NCBI GenBank assembly: GCA_013214625.1 | Contig: JABSPO010000052.1 | Coordinates: forward strand, 1 to 41,862 | Direction: 5' to 3' | Source of the DNA: Flavobacteriaceae bacterium | GTDB lineage: Bacteria > Bacteroidota > Bacteroidia > Flavobacteriales > Flavobacteriaceae | Length of the DNA: 41,862 nt | Shown: positions 1 through 8,900 of the stretch, one piece after another | Numbering within the stretch: position 1 is the stretch's first letter | Layout of the letters: every line of letters begins with the position of its first letter | The notes under the pieces: model-generated | The model's input: the letters and a program-made list of their open reading frames with translations, nothing else | What the model was told of the DNA's origin: nothing | The model's database searches: none | Position numbers and translations under genes: made by a program

Positions 1-1
1 A

Positions 2-331
2 ATTATATCTTCTGGTTTTTTATTAAAATTTCCAGAAGATATAATTTCAGCTTTTCCTAATAAAATCATTAATGTTCATCCCGCGTTATTGCCTAAATAT
101 GGAGGGAAAGGGATGTATGGGGCTAATGTTCATAAAGCTGTAGTTGCTAATAATGATAAAGAATCAGGTATAACCATTCATTATGTAAATGAGCATTATG
201 ATGAGGGCAATATCATTTTTCAAGCAAATACTAAGGTAGATAGTATTGATACTTTTGAAGATGTAGCAGCAAAGATTCATCTTTTAGAACAAAAACATTT
301 TCCGCTTGTAATTGAACAATTGCTAAACTGA
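2..331 (+). CDS. purN: Phosphoribosylglycinamide formyltransferase, C-terminal part (5' end outside window)
   Basis: PurN transfers the formyl group of 10-formyl-tetrahydrofolate to GAR in de novo purine synthesis, in the cytoplasm. The reading frame is open from the window edge, so the ORF-track start (a TTG at 89) is an artefact. Translated upstream of it the frame reads through the family signature NVHPALLPKYGGKGMYG, which contains the catalytic Asn and His, and later YDEGNIIFQ with the conserved Asp. About 110 residues are visible, roughly the C-terminal 60% of a usual ~190-residue PurN. The next gene on the same strand is rnhA, 87 nt on. A PurF-like gene lies four genes downstream, which fits a purine neighbourhood. 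No promoter can be judged because the start is missing. Confidence 0.95.
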   Translation: MISSGFLLKFPEDIISAFPNKIINVHPALLPKYGGKGMYGANVHKAVVANNDKESGITIHYVNEHYDEGNIIFQANTKVDSIDTFEDVAAKIHLLEQKHFPLVIEQLLN

Positions 332-418
332 AACTGTAATTGAAGTCGAATTAAAATAAAGGTTTCGAATTTTTGTGGTGCTTTGTGTGCTTCTGTGAAA
401 TAGCTTAAAACTAAAAAA

Positions 419-901
419 ATGAATAATACTGTACACATATATACTGATGGTTCTTCTCGAGGTAATCCAGGTCCTGGAGGATATGGTGTAGTGATGGAAT
501 GGGTGGGTAAACCATATAGAAAAGAGCTTTCTCAAGGTTATGAAAAAACCACGAATAACAGAATGGAGTTATTGGCTGTGATAGTAGCGCTTGAGCAGTT
601 GAAAAATGAAAACACAGCAGTTAAAGTGTTTACTGATTCTAAGTATGTAGTTGATTCCGTTGATAAAAAATGGGTTTTTGGATGGGAAAAAAAAGGGTAT
701 AAAGGTAAAAAGAACCCAGATTTATGGAAGCGTTTTTTGAAAATTTATAGAAAACAAAATGTAAGTTTTCAATGGATTAAAGGGCATAATAACCATAAAC
801 AAAATGATAGATGTGATTATTTAGCTGTTGAATCTTCAAAAAAAACCGGATTACTTGTTGATGTGGAATACGTAAAAACGGACAATCAAAAGTTGCTTTA
901 A
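419..901 (+). CDS. rnhA: Ribonuclease HI
   Basis: Cleaves the RNA strand of RNA-DNA hybrids (R-loops, Okazaki primers) in the cytoplasm. At 160 residues it has the usual length of bacterial RNase HI. All four metal-binding carboxylates are visible: D10 in YTDGSSRGNPGPGGYG, E50 in NNRMELLA, D73 in FTDSKYVVDS and D133 in RCDYLAV. The catalytic-loop His is in KGHNNH. The basic-protrusion segment (WEKKGYKGKKNPDLW) is present, as in the E. coli-type enzyme. The ATG at 419 sits right before the conserved first strand. The 87 nt between purN and this gene contain no clear TAnnTTTG promoter, so co-transcription with purN is possible. Confidence 0.97.
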   Translation: MNNTVHIYTDGSSRGNPGPGGYGVVMEWVGKPYRKELSQGYEKTTNNRMELLAVIVALEQLKNENTAVKVFTDSKYVVDSVDKKWVFGWEKKGYKGKKNPDLWKRFLKIYRKQNVSFQWIKGHNNHKQNDRCDYLAVESSKKTGLLVDVEYVKTDNQKLL

Positions 902-939
902 TTACTAGTGTTTTTTTAAGTGTAGTTTAATTCTCAATT

Positions 940-1548
940 ATGAAAATAAAAACAACGGAATTTTATTTTTTAATACTATTGGTTAGTTGCTTTTTTTCTA
1001 GTTATTCTCAATCTGAATGGGAGTTAGAAAAAGATGCTTTAGGTATTCAAGTGTTTACACGGAGAGTAAGTGTTTCTTCTATTAAAGAGTATAAAGCTAC
1101 AACATTAATAAAAACTTCTCTAAAATCGATAGTGAGTAAAATTATAGATGGCGAGCACTTAAAAGACTGGAATTACAAAACGACCAAAAGTAATTTGTTA
1201 GAGAAAATATCAGATAATGAATATCTTATATATATGTATAATGATTTGCCTTGGCCGGCTAAGAACAGAGATCATATTTCGACGTTAAAGATTGATGAGA
1301 TAAGTAGCTCATTGACTAAAATAAGTATTATATCTACTCCTGAAAAATTGCTAGAGAAAACTGGAGTAATAAGAGTAGTTAATTTTTCAGGGTTTTGGTT
1401 ATTAGAGAAAACTAAATTAGGAATAAAAGTTACGCAGCAAATGTATGGTGACCCGGGAGGTTCGTTGCCGATATTTATTGTAAACTTAATGTTAGTAAAG
1501 GCCCCTTTTAATACATTTAAGCGTTTAAAAGAACAGTTAGACAACTAA
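940..1548 (+). CDS. START-domain (lipid-binding-like) protein, secreted
   Basis: A 202-residue protein with an N-terminal hydrophobic signal peptide (about residues 6-23, ending near SYSQ), so it is probably periplasmic. The mature part matches the START/SRPBCC helix-grip fold in its order of elements: a WELEKDALGIQVFTRR opening, a central WNYKTTKSN region, YNDLPWPAKNRDHI (a hallmark stretch of START proteins) and a C-terminal amphipathic helix. Family members bind hydrophobic ligands in a deep pocket; the ligand here is unknown. It starts 38 nt after rnhA on the same strand. The overlapping minus-strand ORF at 1272-1544 is a shadow. The fold assignment is fairly sure; the function is not. 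Confidence 0.8.
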   Translation: MKIKTTEFYFLILLVSCFFSSYSQSEWELEKDALGIQVFTRRVSVSSIKEYKATTLIKTSLKSIVSKIIDGEHLKDWNYKTTKSNLLEKISDNEYLIYMYNDLPWPAKNRDHISTLKIDEISSSLTKISIISTPEKLLEKTGVIRVVNFSGFWLLEKTKLGIKVTQQMYGDPGGSLPIFIVNLMLVKAPFNTFKRLKEQLDN

Positions 1549-1582
1549 TTTATAACAGTTGGCTACTTTTCATTTTATAGTA

Positions 1583-1615
1583 TTGTGTTATAGAAAATAA
1601 ATTTCCGTAATTTTG
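1583..1615 (+). promoter_or_regulatory. Bacteroidetes-type promoter for the PfkB kinase gene
   Basis: TAATTTTG at 1608-1615 is an exact match to the -7 consensus TAnnTTTG, with TTG at 1583-1585 22 nt upstream. Transcription would start about 1621. The ORF-track start (TTG at 1613) lies inside this element, which supports the ATG at 1637 as the true start. Confidence 0.7.
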
Positions 1616-1636
1616 CAGAAATTTAATAGGCATTTG

Positions 1637-2563
1637 ATGAACAAACTTTTAATTGTAGGTACGGTTGCTTTTGATGCAATTGAAACCCCTTTCGGAAAAA
1701 CAGATAAAATTTTAGGTGGTGCGGCTACTTATATAGGGCTCTCTGCTTCTAATTTTAATAATGTTGATAGCGCAATTGTTTCTGTTATTGGAGATGATTT
1801 TCCACAAGAATATTTGGATATGCTTTCTGATAGAAATATTGACTTAACGGGATTAGAAACTGTTAAGGGTGGGAAAACTTTTTTCTGGTCAGGGAAATAT
1901 CATAATGATATGAATTCTCGTGACACCTTAGACACACAATTAAATGTACTAGAAAATTTTAGTCCGGTTGTTCCAGAAGCATATAAAGATGCAGATGTTG
2001 TAATGTTAGGAAATTTACATCCTTTAGTGCAATTAGGAGTGCTAGAGCAAATGACAAAAAAGCCAAAATTAGTAGTATTAGATACTATGAATTTTTGGAT
2101 GGATTGTGCATTAGCTGAGTTAAAACAAGTAATTGCTAAAGTAGATGTGATTACAATTAATGATGAAGAAGCACGTCAGTTATCAGGAGAGTATTCTTTA
2201 GTTAAGGCAGCAAGGGTAATTGCAGCTATGGGGCCAAAGTATGTAGTGATTAAAAAAGGGGAGCACGGAGCGTTATTGTTTCATGAAGACAACGTCTTTT
2301 TTGCACCAGCATTACCTTTAGAAGAAGTTTTTGATCCTACAGGAGCAGGAGATACTTTTGCTGGAGGGTTTACAGGATATATCGCTAGCACAGGAAATAT
2401 TTCATTTGAAAACATGAAAAATGCAATTATCCATGGATCTAATTTGGCTTCTTTCTGTGTAGAGAAGTTTGGAACAGAACGAATGGAATCCTTGTCGAAA
2501 GATGAAGTGTCCAGTCGTCTAAAGCAATTTAAAGAGCTGACACAATTTGATATAGAATTATAA
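1637..2563 (+). CDS. PfkB-family carbohydrate/nucleoside kinase
   Basis: An ATP-dependent kinase of the ribokinase/PfkB superfamily, 308 residues from the ATG at 1637. The fold-defining features are visible: GGAATYIGLSASNF near the N-terminus (substrate side), a central TINDEEARQLSG segment, and signature 2, DPTGAGDTFAGGF, whose second Asp is the catalytic base and whose GAGD forms the anion hole. The ORF track begins at a TTG that lies in the promoter, so I start at the ATG. The substrate cannot be read from the sequence: ribose, fructose and nucleosides are all used in this superfamily. Its place just before a PurF-like gene makes a ribose- or nucleoside-related substrate attractive, but this is inference. 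A strong terminator follows. Confidence 0.9.
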   Translation: MNKLLIVGTVAFDAIETPFGKTDKILGGAATYIGLSASNFNNVDSAIVSVIGDDFPQEYLDMLSDRNIDLTGLETVKGGKTFFWSGKYHNDMNSRDTLDTQLNVLENFSPVVPEAYKDADVVMLGNLHPLVQLGVLEQMTKKPKLVVLDTMNFWMDCALAELKQVIAKVDVITINDEEARQLSGEYSLVKAARVIAAMGPKYVVIKKGEHGALLFHEDNVFFAPALPLEEVFDPTGAGDTFAGGFTGYIASTGNISFENMKNAIIHGSNLASFCVEKFGTERMESLSKDEVSSRLKQFKELTQFDIEL

Positions 2564-2568
2564 GATAC

Positions 2569-2596
2569 AAACGCGCTGAATTTCAGCGCGTTTTTT
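2569..2596 (+). terminator. Intrinsic terminator after the PfkB kinase
   Basis: A perfect 12-bp GC-rich stem (AAACGCGCTGAA pairing with TTCAGCGCGTTT, one unpaired base formally at the tip) followed by a T-run. It starts six nt after the stop codon. It separates the kinase from the PurF-like gene, which must therefore have its own promoter in the next ~115 nt. Confidence 0.9.
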
Positions 2597-2714
2597 AATC
2601 CCTTGATAAGGGTTAGATATTTAAAATAATAGTATTATACGTTGTATGTATGCGCTAAAAACATCGACTATAACAACACAATAATCCGTACTTAAGTACA
2701 ACAACACAACAACA

Positions 2715-4610
2715 ATGAGCGACGCTTTAAAACACGAATGTGGTATTGCATTAATTAGATTAAAAAAACCATTAGAGTATTACAAAGAAAAATACGGAAC
2801 AGCATTTTATGGTGTAAATAAAATGTACTTGATGATGGAAAAACAGCACAACCGAGGTCAAGACGGTGCTGGTTTTGCAAGTATTAAGTTGGATATGGAA
2901 CCTGGGCAACGCTATATAAGTCGTGTGCGTTCTAACAAACAATTGCCTATCCAAGATGTTTTTGCTCAAATTAACGACAGAATTAATTCAGCATTAAAAG
3001 CTGACCCATCACTAAATGATGATGTTAAAAGATTAAAGGCAGAAGTACCTTACATTGGTGAAGTGCTTTTAGGACATGTGCGTTATGGTACTTTTGGTGT
3101 AAATAGTGTAGAAAGTGTTCATCCTTTTTTAAGGCAAAACAGCTGGATGCACAGAAACTTACTTGTTGCAGGAAATTTTAACATGACTAATGTTAGTCAG
3201 TTATTTCAGGATTTAGTAAACATTGGTCAACATCCAAAAGCAGAAGCGGATACGGTTACTGTAATGGAAAAAATAGGTCACTTTTTAGATAAACAAGTAG
3301 AGAAATTATATAAAGAAGCAAAAAAGGAAGGCTTGTCTAAGATAGAGGCGTCTTCAGTTATTGCGGATCGATTAAATATTGCAAAGATTTTAAGAAAATC
3401 GGCTAAAAAATGGGATGGTGGTTATGCGATGGTAGGAATGTTAGGTCATGGGGATGCTTTTGTATTGCGTGATCCAGCAGGAATACGTCCAGCATATTAT
3501 TATGAAAATGATGAAGTTGTTGTTGTGGCTTCAGAACGTCCGGTTATTCAAACGGTTTTTAATGTTGCTTTTGAAGATGTTGTAGAACTTGAACCAGGAA
3601 AGGCCATTATTGTTAAGAAAAGTGGTGAAACAAAAATTCAGCAAATATTAGCCCCATTAGAAAAGAAGGCTTGTTCTTTTGAACGTATTTATTTCTCACG
3701 TGGTAGTGATCAAGAAATTTATAAAGAACGTAAGAAATTAGGAAGATTGTTGTTTCCACAGATAATGAAGTCTATTGGGAATGATATTGAAAACTCAGTG
3801 TTTTCATTCATCCCTAATACTGCAGAAGTTTCTTATTACGGAATGGTTAAAGAAGGGGAGTTGTTTTTAAATGAACAGAAAGAACGATTATTACTTCAAA
3901 AAGAAAATCAAACTCCAGAAAAGATAAAAGAAATTATAGGGAAAAGATTGCGAACTGAAAAAATCGCGATAAAAGATGCAAAGCTAAGAACTTTTATTAC
4001 GGACGATGATAGTAGGGATGATTTGGTAGCACATATATATGACATTACTTATGGTTCTGTTAGACCAACGGATAATTTAGTAATCATAGATGATTCTATT
4101 GTTCGTGGAACAACATTACAAAAGAGTATTTTAACTATGATGGATCGTTTGAATCCTAAAAAGATAGTTGTTGTTTCTTCTGCCCCACAAATCCGTTATC
4201 CTGATTGTTACGGAATTGACATGGCTAACTTAGAAGGCTTGGTTGCTTTTAGAGCAATGTTAGCATTGTTGAAAGATGACAATAAATATCATTTAATTAA
4301 AGAAACATATGATAAGTGTATTGCTCAAGTAGGGTTGCCAGATACTGAGGTCCAAAATTTTGTAAAAGATTTATACGGATTGTATACCGATGATGAAATT
4401 TCAAAGAAAATAGCAAAACTATTAAGTTCAGAAGGATTAAACGCTGAAGTGGAAATTATTTATCAAACAGTAGAGAACTTACACAAAGCCTGTCCTAAGC
4501 ATCTTGGCGATTGGTATTTTACAGGAGATTATCCTACTCCAGGAGGACACAGAGTAGTGAATAGAGCCTTTATTAATTTCTTTGAAGGGAATAAAGAAAG
4601 AGCTTATTAA
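2715..4610 (+). CDS. Long PurF-like glutamine amidotransferase / phosphoribosyltransferase
   Basis: A 631-residue protein of the amidophosphoribosyltransferase family (glutamine + PRPP to phosphoribosylamine, first step of purine synthesis). The N-terminal class II amidotransferase domain starts MSDALKHE-CGIA, so Cys9 would become the N-terminal nucleophile after removal of an eight-residue propeptide, as in Bacillus PurF. NRGQDGAG and the GHVRYGTFG loop follow. The C-terminal domain carries the PRPP loop VIIDDSIVRGTTL (about residues 456-468). It is ~130 residues longer than E. coli PurF, with extra segments at roughly 160-210 and 340-400. The C-terminal CxxC that ligates the 4Fe-4S cluster in Bacillus-type enzymes is absent; the matching place reads GDWYFTGDYPT. 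It may be a lineage-specific paralogue rather than the only PurF. Confidence 0.85.
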   Translation: MSDALKHECGIALIRLKKPLEYYKEKYGTAFYGVNKMYLMMEKQHNRGQDGAGFASIKLDMEPGQRYISRVRSNKQLPIQDVFAQINDRINSALKADPSLNDDVKRLKAEVPYIGEVLLGHVRYGTFGVNSVESVHPFLRQNSWMHRNLLVAGNFNMTNVSQLFQDLVNIGQHPKAEADTVTVMEKIGHFLDKQVEKLYKEAKKEGLSKIEASSVIADRLNIAKILRKSAKKWDGGYAMVGMLGHGDAFVLRDPAGIRPAYYYENDEVVVVASERPVIQTVFNVAFEDVVELEPGKAIIVKKSGETKIQQILAPLEKKACSFERIYFSRGSDQEIYKERKKLGRLLFPQIMKSIGNDIENSVFSFIPNTAEVSYYGMVKEGELFLNEQKERLLLQKENQTPEKIKEIIGKRLRTEKIAIKDAKLRTFITDDDSRDDLVAHIYDITYGSVRPTDNLVIIDDSIVRGTTLQKSILTMMDRLNPKKIVVVSSAPQIRYPDCYGIDMANLEGLVAFRAMLALLKDDNKYHLIKETYDKCIAQVGLPDTEVQNFVKDLYGLYTDDEISKKIAKLLSSEGLNAEVEIIYQTVENLHKACPKHLGDWYFTGDYPTPGGHRVVNRAFINFFEGNKERAY

Positions 4611-4624
4611 GAGTCTATAAAAGA

Positions 4625-4775
4625 ACACTTTAACAAGTATAATTGTAGTTCGGCTAATATATTTCAATATCTAAACATAAGTTTATATATTGGTACTACC
4701 ATAACATAAGTAGGTTAAGTTCATGGTAGATTTGGGGCAAAAAAGGCAAGTTAATTCTTGCCTTTTTTATTTGAA
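4625..4775 (+). ncRNA. Candidate small RNA, copy 1 of a tandem pair with intrinsic terminator
   Basis: This non-coding block recurs at 4857-5007 with a constant offset of 232 nt and no gaps. The last ~100 nt (4676-4775) differ from the second copy at only four positions by my count; the first ~50 nt are about 70% identical. The unit ends in a 12-bp hairpin (AAAAAAGGCAAG paired with CTTGCCTTTTTT, loop TTAATT, 4739-4768), a good intrinsic terminator. An upstream CTACCAT/ATGGTAG stem can form in this copy. No long ORF or clear consensus promoter lies in it; TATATTTC at 4658 is a weak -7 candidate. It may also simply terminate the PurF-like gene. The small-RNA reading is inference. Confidence 0.5.
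4739..4768 (+). terminator. Intrinsic terminator in repeat copy 1
   Basis: A 12-bp perfect stem of AAAAAAGGCAAG and CTTGCCTTTTTT with a TTAATT loop and T-tail. It is the first strong terminator downstream of the PurF-like gene, 128 nt after its stop. The stem has A- and T-runs on both sides, so it could work in both directions. Confidence 0.85.
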
Positions 4776-4856
4776 ATAAACTTTAGCTCACTAAACCGGA
4801 AGAAGGGCAGTAAAAATGATTTTACCACAAATATCATTGTTTCACATCGAAATATT

Positions 4857-5007
4857 ACACTTTAACGAGTATTATAGTAGTCTGACTGAATTATTGTGAT
4901 GGGTTAACATAAGTTTATATATTAGTGTCACCATAACATAAGTAGGTTAAGTTCATGGTAGATTTGGGGCAAAAAAGGCAAGTTAATTCTTGCCTTTTTT
5001 ATTTGAA
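4857..5007 (+). ncRNA. Candidate small RNA, copy 2 of a tandem pair with intrinsic terminator
   Basis: Second copy of the unit at 4625-4775, aligned base for base with an offset of 232. The four differences in the core cluster at 4924-4930, in the left arm of the possible CTACCAT/ATGGTAG stem, and weaken that stem to about five pairs here, so that hairpin is not supported by covariation. The terminator hairpin (4971-5000) is identical. The 81 nt between the copies hold only a small GTAAAA/TTTTAC hairpin near 4811-4826. The strand is assigned from the terminator and from the purF direction; the opposite strand is not excluded because the terminator is symmetric. Confidence 0.5.
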
Positions 5008-5019
5008 TAAATTCAATAT

Positions 5020-5053
5020 AAAAAAGGGATGCAATTAATTGCATCCCTTTTTT
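5020..5053 (-). terminator. Bidirectional terminator between repeat copy 2 and sod
   Basis: A perfect 34-bp palindrome: a run of six A, the arm GGGATGCAATT, its complement AATTGCATCCC and a run of six T. It lies 22 nt beyond the sod stop codon and would end the minus-strand sod transcript as well as rightward transcription. Confidence 0.9.
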
Positions 5054-5075
5054 ATGAAATAAGTTTTAGTAGCCC

Positions 5076-5684
5076 TTATTTACTTTCTGCGTAGCGTCTT
5101 TCGACTTCATTCCAGTTAATCACATTAAAGAATGCGTTAATGTAGTCAGGACGTCTGTTTTGGTAGTTTAAGTAATATGCGTGCTCCCAAACATCTAATC
5201 CTAAAATTGGAGTCCCTCCACAAGTTACACCTGGCATTAACGGGTTGTCTTGGTTTGGTGTTGAGCAAACACTTACCTTTCCTCCTTTATGTACACATAA
5301 CCATGCCCATCCAGATCCGAATTGAGTAGCTGCTGCTTTTGAGAAAGCTTCTTTAAAAGCATCTACAGAACCAAATTCAGCAATGATAGCATCTTTTAAA
5401 TCGCCAGATAAATATCCTTTTCCTTCTGGGTTCATTACTGTCCAGAATAAAGAGTGGTTGTAAAATCCACCTCCGTTGTTACGTACAGCACCATTATTCA
5501 TGTCTAAATTGGCAAGAATATCTTCAATAGATTTTTCTTCCAAATCAGTTCCTTCAACTGCTGCGTTTAATTTTGAGGTATATGCGTTATGGTGCTTTGA
5601 ATGGTGAATTTCCATTGTTCTAGCATCAATATTTGGTTCTAATGCATCATATGCGTATCCTAATTTTGGTAATTCAAAAGCCAT
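5076..5684 (-). CDS. Superoxide dismutase (Mn- or Fe/Mn-type)
   Basis: Cytoplasmic enzyme of the Fe/Mn superoxide dismutase family (no signal peptide), 202 residues, the usual length. The four metal ligands are visible: H27 in [12 protein letters not shown]77 in [11 protein letters not shown], and D164 and H168 in LDVWEHAYY. The outer-sphere glutamine is in the C-terminal domain (STPNQDNP, Q145) and the N-terminal equivalent is a glycine-rich GGGFYNH. This is the arrangement typical of Mn enzymes and of several cambialistic ones; classical Fe enzymes place the Gln before the second His. Metal use cannot be settled from sequence. A -7 promoter box lies upstream and a strong terminator downstream, so the gene is monocistronic. 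Confidence 0.97.
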   Translation of the reverse strand: MAFELPKLGYAYDALEPNIDARTMEIHHSKHHNAYTSKLNAAVEGTDLEEKSIEDILANLDMNNGAVRNNGGGFYNHSLFWTVMNPEGKGYLSGDLKDAIIAEFGSVDAFKEAFSKAAATQFGSGWAWLCVHKGGKVSVCSTPNQDNPLMPGVTCGGTPILGLDVWEHAYYLNYQNRRPDYINAFFNVINWNEVERRYAESK

Positions 5685-5724
5685 AATATGTTTTTTTAAT
5701 TAGTTGTTTTAAACAAATTCAATC

Positions 5725-5760
5725 CAAATTTACAAAAACTAAAAGGAAGTTATTATCAAA
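5725..5760 (-). promoter_or_regulatory. Promoter of sod
   Basis: Read on the minus strand, TAAATTTG (plus-strand 5725-5732) matches TAnnTTTG exactly, with TTTG (5757-5760) 24 nt upstream, slightly longer than the usual spacing. It leaves a 5' leader of about 30-35 nt before the sod ATG. Confidence 0.6.
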
Positions 5761-5768
5761 TCAAATAA

Positions 5769-5840
5769 TTAATCCCACCAGTGGGGTTTATGCCCCTCTA
5801 TGTTGCTAGTGTCGTACGGGGTTCTATTGTTTTGAAAATT
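5769..5840. repeat. Dispersed repeat family 1, divergent copy
   Basis: Begins TTAATCCCACCAGTGGGG, the same opening as the copies at 17608 and 22341 (CCCAC/GTGGG hairpin). The GCCCCT...GGGG part after it no longer aligns well with the other copies. It sits between the divergent sod and addA-like genes. Confidence 0.6.
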
Positions 5841-5916
5841 TTGTAATTTGTTAAGGTAGTTCAGTACTACTTACATCATTTAGTTTGTATATTGTAGTGC
5901 TTAAAAAGCGAGTTTA

Positions 5917-8900
5917 ATGAATACAAATTCTTTTACAGTTTATAATGCTTCAGCAGGTTCAGGGAAAACATTTACCTTAGTCAAGGAATATTTAAAAACG
6001 CTTTTTTTATCTCATAAAATTGATAAATACAAGAATATTTTAGCGGTTACCTTTACAAATAAAGCAGTAGCTGAAATGAAAGGACGTATTCTTGAAAATC
6101 TTAAAGCGTTTGCCGATCCAGAAATATTATTGTTAACTGTTCCCGAAAACTTAATGGATCAGCATCAAATGTTTTCAGTTATTGCGAATGAGTTAGAATT
6201 GGATACAATGCAGTTGCATAAAAAAGCAATTAGAATTCAAGACGCTATTTTAAATAATTACGCCGCTTTTGATATTGTAACCATTGATACGTTTACCCAT
6301 AGAATTATCAGGACTTTTGCATATGATTTAAAATTGCCTCAAAATTTTGAAGTTGCATTAGATACAGAAGATGTTTTACAGGAAGCGATTGCAAATGTAT
6401 TAATGAAAGTAGGGGAAGATAAAAGGCTAACGAAACTATTAATCGACTTTGCGTTACATAAAGCTGACGATGATAAAAGTTGGGATATAGCTCTAGATTT
6501 ATATAGGGTTTCACGATTATTGTTGAACGAGAATGAAGTAGAGCATGTTTCAAAATTAAAAGATAAATCTTTAGAAGATTTTGATAAGTTAAAAGAAACA
6601 CTTGAAAAGAAGTTAACCCATGCGAAAAATGAAATAGTTAGTCAATCAAAAGGAATATTAAATAACTTTGAAAGCAAGTGTATTTCAGAAAACGATATAA
6701 AATCAGTTTTTGGTTATTTCTCGAAACTGGCAAAGGAGGAATTTTCAATCAAATATGGATTGGTCTGGCAAGCCAAATTATTAAATGGAGAAACTTTATA
6801 TCCGAAACGAGTTTCAGGAGCGGTAGCAGATTCGATTGACGAAATGCAATCAGATATTAGCTCAGTGTTTCTAGAGACCAAAACGTTATTTAGTGAAGTT
6901 TCATTTTTGAAAAACTTCCTTAAAAGTATTGTGCCTTTATCAGTATTAAATGTGGTAAATAAAGAACTGCAAAGTATAAAGGAAGAACAAAACATTTTAT
7001 TGATATCAGAGTTTAACAAAATAATTTCAAATGAAATAAAAGGTCAGCCAACTCCTTTTATATACGAGCGTATTGGGGAGCGTTATCAGAATTATTTTAT
7101 TGATGAGTTTCAAGATACTTCTCAAATGCAATGGCAGAATTTAATTCCGTTAACTGAAAATGCATTATTGACCGAGCCTAAACCAAACGAGCAACATTCA
7201 TTGTTGATTGTTGGCGATGCTAAACAGGCTATTTATCGTTGGAGAGGAGGTAAACCAGAGCAGTTTATAGATTTATATGAGGATGAAAACCCCTTTTATA
7301 TCGAAAAAAGCATAGAGAACTTGGATACAAATTATAGGAGTTATAGCGAGGTAGTCGAGTTCAATAATAACTTTTTTAGTTTTTTATCACATAAATTTCA
7401 GAATGAAACACATCAAGAACTATATAGAATAGGAAATAATCAAAAACAGAATAACAAAAAAGGAGGTTTTGTAAAAGTGTCTTTTGTAGAAAATGTTTTA
7501 GAAGAAGATGCTATTGTTTTGTATCAAGAAAAAGTTTTAGAAACAATAGAAAATGTATTAGAACAAGGTTTTGTGAAGGCTGATATTTGTATTGTTACCA
7601 GAAAAAAGAAAGACGGTATTGCAATTGCTGATTTTTTAACTGAAAAAGGGATATCTATTATTTCTTCAGAAACATTATTGGTAAATAAATCTAAGGAGGT
7701 TCGGTTTATCATTTCATTTTTAACTTATTTGTTGCATCCAGAAAACAAGAACTCTAAAATGGAGTTTTTGAATTATTTATATGCAAAGTTAGAAGTTGTA
7801 AGTAGTGAACATGAATTTTATATTAAACTATTACAATTACCTCCTTTTGATATATTCAAGGAATTGGCAATTTCGTACCAAATACAGTTTGATTATGAGA
7901 CTGTTCAAACCTTACCTTTCTATGAGTTAGTAGAACAGATAATACGTGCTTTTTATTTAGTGAGTGGCTCAGATGCTTATGTGCAATATTTCTTAGATGA
8001 AGTGTTATCCTTTAGTCAAAAAAAACAAACAGGTGTTCAAGGTTTTTTAGAATACTGGGAGCTAAAAAAAGATAAGCTAAGTATTGTGGCACCAGAGGGA
8101 GCAAATGCCATTACCTTAATGACTATTCATAAATCCAAAGGCTTAGAATTCCCTGTAATTATTTTCCCATTCGCCGAATTGGATATATATAAGGAGCAAG
8201 ATTCAAAAACATGGTATCCTATTAACGAGGAAGAATATAATGGTTTTTCAGAAGCGTATTTACATTTCAATAAAGAGATTGAAACCTATGGAGATATTGG
8301 TGAGCGTTTATGGAAAGAAAGAAGAGCGCAATTAGAGTTAGATAATATTAATCTATTATATGTTGCGCTTACAAGACCAAAAGAGCAATTGTATGTGATT
8401 TCTAAAAAAGCGATCAATAAAAAAACAGGTGATGAGAATGAAAATTTATTCTCAGGGTTCTTTATTGGCTTTTTGAAACAAATAGGAAAATGGCAAGAAG
8501 ATGTTGATGATTATGAGTTTGGAGAAATGTTAAAATTATCTATTAAAACTGAAATAAAAGAAGAAAAGGAATTATTGTTTACTTCTTCATCTAGGTTAGA
8601 CCATAACTTAGCAATACTTGCAAAGGCAGGTTTTTTATGGAACTCAGAACAAGGAGATGCCATTGAAAAAGGAAATTTAATACATTTAATATTATCAAAA
8701 ATAAAATATAGAAGGGATGTGGATATCGTCTTTCAAGAGCTAGTTATAAATGGTATCATAACTACTGAACAAGAGGAATTGCTAAAACCAGTATTAACAG
8801 ATCTAATAAATAATTCAGAAGTGTCAGTTTATTTCAATGATGATTTAATCGTTTTTAATGAAAGAGCAATTTTAACAAAAGATGGTAAAACACTTATTCC

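Noticed and set aside
1613-1636. TTG start of the PfkB kinase
   Set aside because: It lies in an exact TAnnTTTG promoter box, so it would not be in the transcript; the ATG at 1637 fits the family.
4625-5007. CRISPR array or insertion-sequence remnant
   Set aside because: Only two units, longer than CRISPR repeats, no terminal inverted repeats and no transposase fragment.
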